Shown: piece by piece, positions 52,501 to 63,674 of the stretch | How positions within the stretch are numbered: position 1 is the stretch's first letter | Layout of the letters: each line of letters starts with the position of its first letter | NCBI GenBank assembly: GCA_002914845.1 | Contig: JXTC01000711.1 | Coordinates: 27,823-91,822 of the forward strand | Source: Trema orientale | Taxonomy: Eukaryota; Streptophyta; Magnoliopsida; Rosales; Cannabaceae | Direction: 5' to 3' | DNA: 64,000 nt | The notes under the pieces: generated by a model | What the model was told of the DNA's origin: nothing | The model's input: the letters and a program-made list of their open reading frames with translations, nothing else | The model's database searches: none | Translations under genes and position numbers: made by a program

Positions 52501-55500
52501 TCATTATTCATCAGTAGAGATACTATAGTGATAGAAAGGTCTGAGAATTTTGGATGCCGTGCCGAGTCTCAAGAGCCAAAAGCTGTCAAGAGCTTGCATT
52601 AGATCATGTCTCAGATTCTAATCTAGGACATCTTTCTAACAAGGTTGAATGCTTGATTATAGTCTTTGTAATTGTACAATGAAGTCTACAACCATGAACA
52701 GCAATGGAAGCTAAGCACTTGGGAAAAACATAACAACTACTGGCATGTTTCCTTCGAATTTGACATTTAGAAATCATCACATTTACTTACAATGAGAACA
52801 TGTTCTGAAGCTGACTAAGTTCTTGAGGTATCGATCCTGCAAGGTGGTTGTTTGAAAGATCTCTACAATCCAAACACATGAAACAAGAAACTACATCAGA
52901 AAAAAGAAGGCTAAGTAGCATCAATTGACAACTGTAAAATACGTAACTCCAAGAGATACCAATTACATACATGTCCATGACACTTCTTAGATTGCCGAAC
53001 TCTGCCGGAATAACTCCAGTCAAATGATTTTTGCTCAAATTCCTACATCATGAATTGCAGGTGTCAGCAAACGAAACCCATGAAAATGAAAACAATATTA
53101 GAAACTTACAGCTTTAGAAGATGCTCCAAATCACCAAGAGATGCAGGAATTGAGCCATTAATTTTATTATTTGAAATATCCCTGAAAAATTGGGTACACG
53201 TTAGAATGAGAAAGTAAAATAACTTAGCAAAATTATTAGAAATATACCTGAAATAATTGGGTACATGTTAGAATGAGAATGTTAATAAAGAAGCAAATAC
53301 TAAAGCATTAAATACTTACAAAGTATCCAAATTACCGATCCGAGATAGCTCAATTGGAATGGGGCCCTGAAGATTGTTGGAGGAAAGATTTCTGAAAATG
53401 GCCAAGAAATTTTGTCAAGGCCATGCAAATCATAGGACCAATATGTCACTAAATAGGACATGCATTATAAAATCTTGATGCCTAGAACTACGTACATGGA
53501 TGAAGCATATAACTGCGTATATGGACATGTTTAACATATAAAAAAGTAAGAACAAGGGAGGTAATTTAGTTATTTAGAATGATTCTCCATGTTGACATTA
53601 TATTTGGACATTGGAATGTAGTGCTAATGTACATGCAAATTCTACTTCCAAACCAATAGCTTAAGTATCATCTTGAAAGACAATAAGAATCAAAGATACA
53701 ATATAAATTAAAATTCCTTACAGATAAGTCATACTCTCCAGCTTCTGAAAAGCGGTTAAGATGGTTCCATTAAGCTTGTTCCCATGGACATTGCTGACAT
53801 CACAAAAACCCAAGTTAACCAAGAAGAAATTAAGTTTCCAAAGCCATATAAAACCAAGTTTAGATGCTCACAGGCTGTTAAGATTTGTGCATGAACTAAG
53901 ATTCTCAGGGATAGGCCCCTCTAGATTGTTGTTAGCAACATTTCTGCAAGAATGGTGCATCAGTAACTCTCAAATTTAATACAAAAAGAACCCAATAAAA
54001 CCAAATTCATGCAACAAAAACCTACAGGTCAAATAAATTTGTAAGCTTCCCAAGCTCAGGTGGAATATGCCCCGAAAGATGATTATCATTCAATTCCCTG
54101 AAAAGACAGAAAACTGAAGGAATGAACCTCTTGAAGTATAAGACTGCTGCCAACCAAAAAATTGCATTCAAGATCAGCACACAGTTTTCACCCTGGTCTA
54201 TCTACCATAGAATGATACCAAAGAAGTATCGCAGAAGAAACAAAAACAAATTTGCCTTCACTTCACAAAAGTGACGTCATGTATGTTCAACAAGGGGGGA
54301 AAATAAGCAACTGGCATCTCAATAGTATTAGTAACTGGGGGAGCTACACAAGAACCGGGTGCTGTTAAATGAATTGAAATCTAAGCACACCGCCACCAAT
54401 TATGTCATGACATTGAATTTGTTATGGTATCCAAGAACAGGTATGGAGAAGAGTGTAAAGGTTGCATACAAATAATGCAGCTTTGTCATATTCCCAAGCT
54501 CCGGAGGAATTGATCCGGTCAGCTTGTTACTATGCAAATACCTGTAAGTTTTGAGACAATGAAGTCAGAATCAATACAAGTACGTTAAAATTCTGTAGTA
54601 AATTTGTCTAGGACTATCAGATAAATAAAAATCAAATCTTAAGCACTGTAATGGACAACTTTGAGGGTATTTTCACAGTAGTTATGAGGCAAATCATCAC
54701 ATAATTTTCTTTTAAATAGTTTATCTTTAATATCAATACACATCTAGATAGGGAATCTCAGATAACATTAATTCCCAAGCATGACTTACAATTTCTCTGT
54801 ATAAGTCAAATTTCCCAGAATAGAAGGGATGGGTCCACTTAGCATGTTGCAGCTCAAATCTCTGGTTGGACAAGTGGAAAAGATGGCACAGACGTAAAAC
54901 AAGAGAGGAAATATTTTGTGCCAAAGCAGTGGTAATAATAAGAACTACAAAAGCCTCAGGCCAAGTACAGAGTAAGCACTTACAATACAGCAAGTGCCTG
55001 CATCAGGCCGATCACAGAAGGTATATGCCCAGAAAGTTGATTACCTTGCAATGATCTAGTGGGGGCACAAAGCATGAGCAATCTTACATCAAAGATCTGA
55101 TAAAATACCAAGAACAAGCAATGAAACATAAATTACAAGCACATACAATGTGGCTACTTGCAGGAACCCAATATTAAACGGAATCTCCCCTGTCAGCTGG
55201 TTATAAGACAAGTCCCTGCCAGGCAAAGGATAAGGAATCACTCAATTAACCACTTTGCACATTTACAGAAATTAAATCTCGCATGTCAGGTGAAATACAT
55301 ACAAGACCTGGAAGGCAGTACAGTTCCCAATATTCTGAGGAATGCTACCAATCAAACTGTTGTTTCTTACATCGCTGCAGGAAGTGGGAGACAGATTGTT
55401 AGACGGACAAAATATCTTACACACTGGAGCATTTGTAGGTATTATATGTTCCTGAGAATTAGACATGTAAGATGCTGACTTACAAGTACCACAACCCGGT

Positions 55501-57343
55501 TAACTGGCACATATCTGGAGATAGAGTACCCACCAAGTTGTTCCCTCGTAAACCACTATAACAAAGAAGACAGGAAGAAAATAGCTTACACTTGAGACAA
55601 AAAATGAGACCACACCAAAATAAACATTAGCATTAACTACTGATCCACTTACAGATATTGCAAAACTTCATTCCAGTATATAAGTCTTGGTATTTCCCCA
55701 CCGAGATTATTCTGCGCCAGGTCTCTTGAACCAGAGTTCCAGCATGTAAATGTCAGTAATAGGCACGTGAAACAAGAAATTTTACAAAACTGAAGAAGTA
55801 TGAGAAAGGAAACTTACAAAATCTTCAAGTTGGGAATCTGAGACAAGGTTGAAGGAATAGGTCCAATTAACCGATTGTTTTTTAAAATTCTGAAACCCAA
55901 TTCAAATGAAAGATGTCATTTGAAGAAAGAGATAATATTTGAATACCAATGCATAACAAGATTAATTTATATTGAAACTTACAGAAATTCTAGTTGTTTC
56001 AACTTCGAGATTGAAAATGGTATGTCTCCATATATCTCATTGAATGACAAGTCCCTATTAACACGACTCACTACTATTAGAATGGAAAGTACGAATTATA
56101 AGGACATTTTAACATCTACATTGTAGTTCAACAATATTATGCAAATAATGCAACTCTGTTCCATCACAATATAAAACTTACAGGCTTGTCAAAGATGAAC
56201 AATCACCAATCTCATCTGGGATCTGGCCCGATAGACGGTTTCCTCTCAAATCACTGGTCATAGAAGACGGTGACGATTAATGTACTTTGGCTCAAAACTT
56301 CATTAACTATTTCCTTCATCCTTTTTACACATAATATAAAGCCTGAAAGAAATGCTCTCTCTTCCAAATCTATAATTGTTAACTAAAACCTAAACCACTT
56401 TGTGCTCGTTCTGAACATGAGTTTCGAGGGCAACCAAATACAAATTAAAAGAAAATAAGAAAGGAAGAAAAAGAAAAACATTAAAACAAAAGGTTAAGAA
56501 GAAGAGAATGGTACATAGATTGAAGGCTCTTTAGATTCCCAATTGCAGGTGAAATTTCGCCATCAAGATTTAGACCTGATAAATTACTAACAAAGTAGAA
56601 AAAAACCAAATAGAAAGTTAGTCGTCAGAAAATAACAAGAAATTATAAAAAAGGGAGTAAACCCAACTTCTTTTTTTATCTAGAAAATAAGAAAAATGAA
56701 TAACACTTACAGTGCGAGGACACTGAATGTGACATTGTCACAACTGATCCCTCTCCAAATACAGTAATCTGAAGATGGCGAGTCTGTCCAGTCATATAAA
56801 ACATTGTCCACATCCCTAAACGACTTCTTTACCTCCAAAAGTGTTGCTCCTTCATTATATAAACACAACCTTAGATTTTAGTATCACAACAAGATAGAGC
56901 TTACTAGAAATAAACCCAGCTCCGGTTTGTTATTTCAAATAAAAAAGTTCAGAATTTTTTTAAAAAATGAAATTGGTAAATATTAAAATGAGCAAGAAAA
57001 GTAAACAAGTTTAAAAAAACATTGCTAAATGTCTCAAAACTCCAAGCTCAAAACCCAGTTTTCAATTCATGGGGGAAAAAACAGAGAGAAGTGAGAAGGA
57101 AAACAAGTTTTCAATCTACACTTTCATAACGTCCTGGTTCAAAACGAGAGACTGAAAAAAAAAAAGGCTCATGTGTGAATACTTTGTCTCGGTTAAATTT
57201 TCATGCATTTTCCCGGAAACCAAACAGAGGAAAAGCCTCAAAAAAAATCCACTCAACAACAACTCACCATCGTCGGAATCCACGGAACCAAAGCCCACAA
57301 AAACGAGAAAAGCCACAAGAACGAACTCAGCCCGAAATGCCAT
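49560..57343 (-). CDS. ER: LRR receptor-like kinase ERECTA
   Basis: 27 exons join in frame, 983 aa: 57343-57268, 56849-56711, 56586-56515, 56253-56182, 56054-55983, 55889-55818, 55724-55653, 55555-55484, 55374-55303, 55215-55147, 55055-54984, 54861-54790, 54541-54470, 54097-54026, 53943-53872, 53793-53722, 53391-53320, 53181-53110, 53042-52971, 52862-52791, 52301-52233, 52139-52068, 51979-51906, 51434-51306, 51142-50792, 50513-50143, 49937-49560. The structure is signal peptide (1-22), LRR cap (DNVLYDWTD...C), about 20 LRRs mostly one per 72 nt exon, transmembrane segment [20 protein letters not shown] (about 579-600), then a kinase with Lys in VAIKK (676), HRDVKSSN (about 771-778) and DFG (790-792). 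It ends in the ERECTA signature SASDAQLF-type tail and VISQNSTE. It perceives EPF/EPFL peptides to set inflorescence shape and stomatal patterning. One LRR has ILTAF where IPxAF is usual. Intron 23 has a GC donor. Intact, length near the 976 aa Arabidopsis protein. Confidence 0.96.
53166..53281 (-). repeat. 66 bp tandem duplication across an ERECTA splice acceptor
   Basis: Two similar copies offset by 66 bp, both containing TGAAAWAATTGGGTACAYGT followed by TAGAATGAGAA. The copy at 53181 carries the true exon 18 acceptor. The copy at 53247 is a diverged duplicate of the acceptor with the first few exon codons. Confidence 0.8.
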
Positions 57344-58352
57344 AACTCCCCGCCAAGCAGCTCAAGCTCAGAAGCAAACCCTCAGTCCCCCCTTCGAAAT
57401 AGAGAAAGTCCGTACAACCCCAGAAGAGGAAGTAACAGAAGATAACCTCCTCTTCTTAAACTCGCCGACATTGATGAAAAGAAAAAGCTTCTTCACGTAT
57501 TAGAATGGAGTTTGTGAAGTGACTGGTTATGAAAAGCTCTGTTTTTTTTTTCAATATTTATTGTATATTATTATATTATGTAACTACTGGGATATTAAGT
57601 ATTTTCCCAGTGAGTGAAGCTGAGGAGGAGTTTCCAGCTTTAGTCGTTCAATCACATCGTTCTGCCACATATAGACCTCTAAACACAACCGTAACATCTA
57701 GAGAGAGAAAGAGATAAGAGAGAGAGAGAGAGAGAGAGAGAATTATTTCATGAATAAAGTTAAAAAAACTTGTGCCAGAGAGCTCTGCTATAAGACCTGC
57801 AACATTACAGCTCTCTCTCTCTCTCTCTTTCTCTTCTCTCTTTCTTCTTCTCGAGAGAGAGAGTGTTAGTAGTAGAGTACTGTATGTGAGTTAAAGCCAT
57901 GCCATTTTGTGAATCTATTGAATAACGGGTCGCTTTCTATTCGGGTTATTTTGGCCCGAGAGTGTCTGCAAAACCATGAGGGGGAAATGGGTTAATCCAT
58001 TCCTAGCCTGACAAGGACAACCTCTCTCGCTTTCTCTGCAAACGTCTCAGAATACATAAACACCATTTTCTTTTTTCTTTCGAAAAAAATAAAATAAAAT
58101 CATTATGGATATAGACTATAGTTTTATACATTTTTTTCTATATATTTCTTTTAAAAAAATGATATGTGAAGGAGCTAGACCGCTAGAGTGCTGTTGGTCC
58201 ATTATTATGTTACCAGAACAAGATATGTACTTCTTCAATGGCCACAACAGAGCCCAATTAACCCCAATAATATTACCATGCATTTAATGTCCATAAATAA
58301 AGAGGAGAATATTTTTATTTTATTTTTTGCTTGTAAAAATATTTTAATATAC
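57344..58352 (-). promoter_or_regulatory. ERECTA upstream region with pyrimidine tracts
   Basis: A pure AG run (about 57717-57741) and a CT run (57811-57828) lie 370-490 bp upstream of the ERECTA start codon. They probably fall in the promoter or leader. I saw no clear TATA box and cannot place the transcription start. Confidence 0.4.
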
Positions 58353-58514
58353 TTAGCCAAAAGTAATAGTACTCGAGTTTTACACAAAGGAAATAGAGCC
58401 GCTCATAGCTTTGTCCGTTTTGGTTTTAATTCTAGTATTCGAAGTTTTTGGTCTAATATCACACCTAATTGTGCAATGGATTCTGTTTTTGACGACTTAT
58501 CCTCTCTTGATTAA
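58353..58514 (+). pseudogene. LINE-type reverse-transcriptase-like (RVT_3/RNase H) C-terminal fragment
   Basis: The frame ending at 58514 reads VLHKGNRAAHSFVRFGFNSS then FWSNITPNC and VFDDLSS. This matches the usual C-terminal pattern of plant RNase H-like RVT_3 domains (N-x-x-AH-x-[LF]-x-[KR]-F/A, then W and PP/TP, then DL). Only the last 50 or so residues are recognisable, and upstream coding is lost. Probably a decayed non-LTR retrotransposon remnant. Confidence 0.5.
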
Positions 58515-60769
58515 TAATAAACCTCTTTTTTTTTTTTAATCTCAAAAAGATGAAAGAAAGAAAGACAAAACATCTTTTTATTTCAGAACAAAAATACTCC
58601 AATGACATATTTAGTTTATATAGAACTTTTGAAGTATAGTTTATGTTTCTCTTTATGAGTTTAATATTACTTTTAGGCAAATTGTTTATTGGCTCATGTA
58701 CGAAGAAGGAATGTCAACTTTTAGAATATATTATAAACAAAAAAAACAAAAAAGAAACCATGTGCGAATATGATCATATATATTAAATATATACCATGCA
58801 TGCATGATTCTAACATTCTTATTCTTAAACATTGCAAGTTAACATCTTTCTTCAACTTAGTAATGTACGTTGTACTCTAATAATTAGGTAACAACGTATG
58901 GAGTAAGTTTTTTTCTAGCTTTTGGGTAAATAATTAAATTCTCAGCTCAGCTGTTTGATCTAAATGGATTATAAATAAAAAATGAATTTTAGTTAAAAAT
59001 TCAAGCGTAAACGAATGAGGAAAGGTAAAAGGAGAATAAATTAAAGCCCTATAATTTAGTTTATAAAGTTTATAATTTAACATCACATTTAGAATATCAT
59101 TTAGCAAAACAGTATACAATTTTTATTTTTCTCAAAAATCATATTCATACAGTGAATGGACCACTTTCCATAAATGATATCTCCAATTTTATATTTTTTA
59201 TTTTAGAAAATTTGTTTTATATTCTTTAAAAAATATGTGGTAAAGATATAACAATTGGTAATTGAACTGTCAAGCTCGTTACCCAAAAAAAAAAAAAAAA
59301 AACTGTCAAGCTTTTTTTTTTCTTTTTTCTTTTTTTATTTTTTTAAAACTACTAAAAAGGGTCAATGAATAAGAGAGAGAAGTCAAAACCATGCAGCAGA
59401 AAAGTCAGAAAAATAAATAAAACAGTAAAGAAAAGAACAGATAATAACCAGTCTCATCACTTCAATTTCATCCTCATCAGCCCCTGGTACATCAGCACGG
59501 TAATTTGCAGAAACCAGTGTTAAAAAGTTTTTTTATTTTTAAATAAAAATTGTGGTAAAAAAAAAAAAAGAAGAGGAGAGAGAAAAAGTGAAAGAGGTCA
59601 GAGAGAGGATCTGAGAAAAATTGTGGGGTCCACAGAACTCCTTAGTACGAAAGTGTTTTTACTCTCTTTCACTCTCTACTTTTTCTTTTCTCCCTTTTTT
59701 TTTTTTCAAATAGTTATAAATTAAAGAAAAAATGTGCGTAAAATAATTTCAGATTTCTCACCTCGGGAAGGTCATTTGTCCCATCCTTTCACTCTGCCCT
59801 GGCAAAACCCGGATGATTTCATGGGGGTCCCACTTGAGCTCAGGAAAAAGCCTGACAAACCCAACTTGACGGACTCTTTGACGCCGTTAGCGTCGCTGTC
59901 CAATGTCGTTTTCACCCTTCTGTCTTTGCTTTTTCCATCTTATTTTATTGAAGGATCCCAGATTTTTTTTTTTTTTTTGAAACTGATGAAGAATCCCACT
60001 TTTGTTAATGTAGTAATACTAATACCAATTATACTAATGTTACTAAATATTAAATAATAACGAGCGGGGATTTTATAAAATACCGTGATTTGATCACTAA
60101 CAGAGGTTTTCATTGATGTGCGTAATGTTTCCTGGATAAGAGTACGCTCCTCCTACACCCCCACAGGGTACCACGTGTCACATCACAACTGGTTATGCAC
60201 TCATACCTTTATTTATAGCTTTTAAAGGTGCTAAAATTGCTAATTATAGATCCATTATTGAATAAACTTTTCTTAAATTCTCATGATCCATAAAGTATTA
60301 GCCCAATACCTATTAACGCAATGCTATAGGCACCATATGCAACACCACGTAATGTCTCGTATTGTTATTGTTAATGATTAATTATAATTATATTTTAGAT
60401 AGACTCATATGAGACATAATTTATTAATTAGAATTATCCAATGATAAACAAACACATCATTGTGGTGTTAGACACTATTAATACTTTATAACATTACTTT
60501 ATTTATTATATACTATAATATTTTAATAAAGTGGCTGCAGATTAATCTAAATCATAACCACATTTCCTCCTAATATTTAGAGTCTCGTGTTCAAATCCTT
60601 ACTCCTTAAATTTTATTTGAAAAGAAACATTTCAACTATAATATATATATATAGGGTATGAAACTAGCCACCAAGTCTTTGAGCATTTTTGCTTAAAGAA
60701 ATTTCTACTAAAATAAGTTTTTTTAAAAAATTAGAATGTGTGTCCTATTTTTATATTTTATTTTAATAA
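58515..60769. other. Intergenic AT-rich DNA
   Basis: No gene supported. Poly(A)/(T) tracts are frequent. A GC-richer stretch at 59740-59930 keeps an open frame of 107 codons but has no recognisable domain. Nothing else seen. Confidence 0.5.
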
Positions 60770-61734
60770 GGGTTTATATCAACCGGGGTCCCCAACTTTT
60801 TCCTCAAGTATTGATTAGGTCCTCAACCTTTTTTTTGTAGTTTTTAAATCCTCAACCTTTCACAAAGGTGTTTTTCGAAAAATATAATCTAAAAAACACT
60901 ATTATTTTTAGTTAATTCTTATTAGAAATAACATTGAACGATTTAATTCATAAATCTTATTAATAGTGGTAAAATTCATTTTCTCCAATTCCATAAACTC
61001 ATCAATCTTTTTTTTTTTTTAGTTAAAACTCATAAATAATAAAAGAAGTTTAAAAACTTGTTAAATAACAAATTGACATAATTTATAGGAAATCATGGAT
61101 TTTGATGATAATAATAGTTAATAATACAAAAATTAGAATTTATGAATATATACTGATCGAGTACTTACATGGATATAACAAGAGAATAAATGTACTATTT
61201 AATGATAATTTCTTGTCAATGATTGTAAAATTCATTTTCTGCAATTTTATGAACTCAGAATCGTTTAAAAATAATCTAAAAGTCTCTCATATCTCAAATG
61301 GACCTTAACTTATACAAAAAAAATATGAGTTTTGATATATGTATTTTTGGTATGTATTTCAATGGATATCTAATTGAGTCATTTTGGTATTACTTTTGAA
61401 TTCAATAATTTTATTAATTTATGTAGTCCAATTTATTTAGAGTTAGATTTTAACTCAAAACTAACTCAAAAGGACCTAAGTGTTATAAAAATAGAAGTCT
61501 AAGGAGTCAAAAACTACAAAATTAAGAATATAGACCTAAGTGATACATTGTGTAAAGATTGAGAACCCAAATAATACAAAAACTGTTAGATAACAGATGA
61601 ATTAGACGAAAAAATTGAAAAATGACCAAAGTGATACGAATGTGAAAGATTGAGGATCTAAAAACTACAAAAAAAAGATTGGGGACATAATTAATACTTG
61701 GGGAAAGGTTGGGGACCCCAGATGATATAAACCC
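60770..61734. mobile_element. MULE-like non-autonomous element, 965 bp
   Basis: Flanked by a perfect 9 bp duplication TTTTAATAA (60761-60769 and 61735-61743). Inverted ends start GGGTTTATATCAACCGGGGT and GGGTTTATATCATCTGGGGT, and remain similar for about 95 bp (CCCCAAC, CTCAAGTATTGATTAGGTCC, TTTTTTTGTAGTTTTTA, ATCCTCAA). A 9 bp duplication with long inverted repeats is characteristic of Mutator-like elements. No transposase; the internal 68-codon frame is AT-driven. Confidence 0.9.
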
Positions 61735-61744
61735 TTTTAATAAA

Positions 61745-61973
61745 TATTCATTTTTTATTTTTTGTAGCTAAATGGCCAGGATATGTAATTTTATATTCGG
61801 TATATCTACTTATATATTAGCTTTAGTTTTGTACTAAGTATATTAAATTTTATATTAGGTATATCATATTTTACACTTTGTATATACAATGATACACTGT
61901 TTATTTTACTACAATATTTGAAAAATAAACATTTATTTAAAATATGCCCAAGATTCGTATATTTTGTTATAAG
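61745..61973. repeat. Dispersed repeat family C, copy 2 (split by the solo LTR)
   Basis: Shares TTTTACACTTTGTATAT, ACTACAATATTTGAAAAATAA and TTTTGTTATAAG with 10741-11000. It continues after the LTR at about 63817-63930, where GCCATTTAGCTATAAAAAA is an inverted match to TTTTTGTAGCTAAATGGCC at about 61757. It predates the LTR insertion. Confidence 0.5.
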
Positions 61974-62842
61974 TGTTGAGAAATCAAGGTTTCAATCTTA
62001 CTCACTCTTATTTTGAAGATAACAAACATTTGATTTAGTACTAATGATTTAACTTAAGTGTGTAGTGAAATATTTTTAAAAGTTCTAGCTTAAGTTGATC
62101 AAGGAATTAAGCTTGAAGATGGGTGCATATTGGACTTATTAGAATCAAGCTTGAAGATGGACAATCAATATCCAATACCATGCTTAGATAGGATATATTT
62201 CATATTTAGTCTTGTATTTGATTTATTTCATTGCACATAAATTCTCTCTGCATTGATTCATACTTTCAAAAAAAAATTTCAAACTATCTTAAGTTTAAAA
62301 TAGTTATTTTATTATAGAAGTTTGAAAATAGAAAATAATGATTTTAAATGGACAAAATATTCTTTAAAGCATGATTTCTTTAGTTTAAATAAGTTACAAA
62401 TGTATTTGAAATCATGATTATTTGATATAGACTAAAAGAAGATTTTTTATTTGCAAACTAGAATTTGTTTTGGTATGAACACTTTCCAAATTATTATTAA
62501 ATATCTTTGTGAAACTAAAACAAGTTTGCAATAGCCCAAATACTCTTTTTAAGTTGATTTCTAGTGTTTTTAAAGTATTTAAAACAAGTTTAGAAGTCAG
62601 ATTTTTAAAAACGCCAAAAGCTGTCAAAATCTAAAAAATAGCCAAATGCTGAAATAGCTAAAATAAGCAGGGTTTTCGGTCTACCGAAAACGGTAGCGAA
62701 AAAAATATTACCATTAATATTTGACTATTTCAAAAGTACTACCAACGGCTAGTATTTTCGGTCTATCGAAAACTCACTTTCGGTCTACCAAAAATGACAA
62801 AAATTGTGTAACGGTTACAAACGACTAATTTTGATACAAGCT

Positions 62843-62850
62843 TATAAATA
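62843..62850 (+). promoter_or_regulatory. LTR TATA box TATAAATA
   Basis: Lies in a small palindrome AGCTTATAAATAGAAGCT about 870 bp into the LTR. It is the likely U3 promoter of the parental retrotransposon. Confidence 0.5.
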
Positions 62851-63091
62851 GAAGCTATTTTAAGATTTGAAAAAGTCTTTGCATTAACCCAAACTATTAT
62901 TCAAATACTTTCAAAATACAAAAGCCTATCATTACATTGAACTAACTTTCAAATCATATTGAGCCAATCTTAGAGCATCTATTGTGCATTGTTCTCAAAT
63001 CTCCTAAGCCAAAATTATATTTATTATTTTTGAGAGGAGAGTTATTGAGTGTGTTCACTCATAATTATTCTAAAATTATTTGAGTTGAGAT

Positions 63092-63310
63092 GAGGTTAGT
63101 ACCAGAGTCTAAACAACCTGATTTAGGTGAAATTGCCACCGGAGTCTAAACAACCCGATTTAAGTGAGGTTATCACCAGAGTCTAAACAACCCGAGTGTA
63201 GATGAGATTGTTACCAGAGTCTAAACAACCTGTGAGTTGGTGAGATTGACACCATTGTCTAAACAATCGTGTAGGTGAGGTTGTCATTGGAGTCAAAACA
63301 ATCCGAAATT
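63092..63310 (+). repeat. Six-copy tandem repeat within the LTR, about 37 bp unit
   Basis: Repeated pattern GAGRTTRxxACCAGAGTC followed by TAAACAACCyG and a short variable tail, six times with rising divergence toward the 3' end. The frame at 63275-63484 crosses it and is not a gene. Confidence 0.8.
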
Positions 63311-63502
63311 AGGCGTGATAAAGCCAGAATCAAGACTATTGTAAAGACATGGGTAGGCCCAAGAAGAATTCACTCTATTTGTAAAATGGTTGGTCAAGCC
63401 TACAATCTTGATCCGAATAGTAGAAACTCAAAACAAGTTGTCAAGAGCCGGGGACATTGGCAAATTATCGTATTTGTTAATTGACTTGGTATTATTGTTA
63501 TA

Positions 63503-63674
63503 GGGCGCGTCTACAGTAGGGGCGCCCCTACGTATGGCCCTGTCTATTCACCGTTGGATGGAAATCTGTATATAAATAGATTCTCCACAGATTCCCGTTA
63601 TTCCCCACAGATTCCTATCCAACGATAATTAAGGCATGACCTTACGTAGGGACGCCCCTACCGTAGCCATCCCC
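63503..63674. mobile_element. 172 bp palindromic MITE nested in the solo LTR
   Basis: Perfect 9 bp duplication ATTGTTATA on both sides (63494-63502 and 63675-63683). Arms GTAGGGGCGCCCCTACGTA and, reverse-complemented, GTAGGGGCGTCCCTACGTA, then CGTTGGATGGAAATCTG against CGTTGGATAGGAATCTG. It is clearly richer in G and C than its surroundings and would form a long hairpin. The 9 bp duplication suggests Mutator-type mobilisation. Confidence 0.9.

Noticed and set aside
59734..60057. 107-codon open frame on + strand
   Set aside because: Part is GC-richer and looks mildly coding, but it starts with a non-ATG codon, has no recognisable domain, and ends in low-complexity AT sequence.
63275..63484. 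69-codon open frame on + strand
   Set aside because: It is inside the solo LTR and overlaps its tandem repeat.
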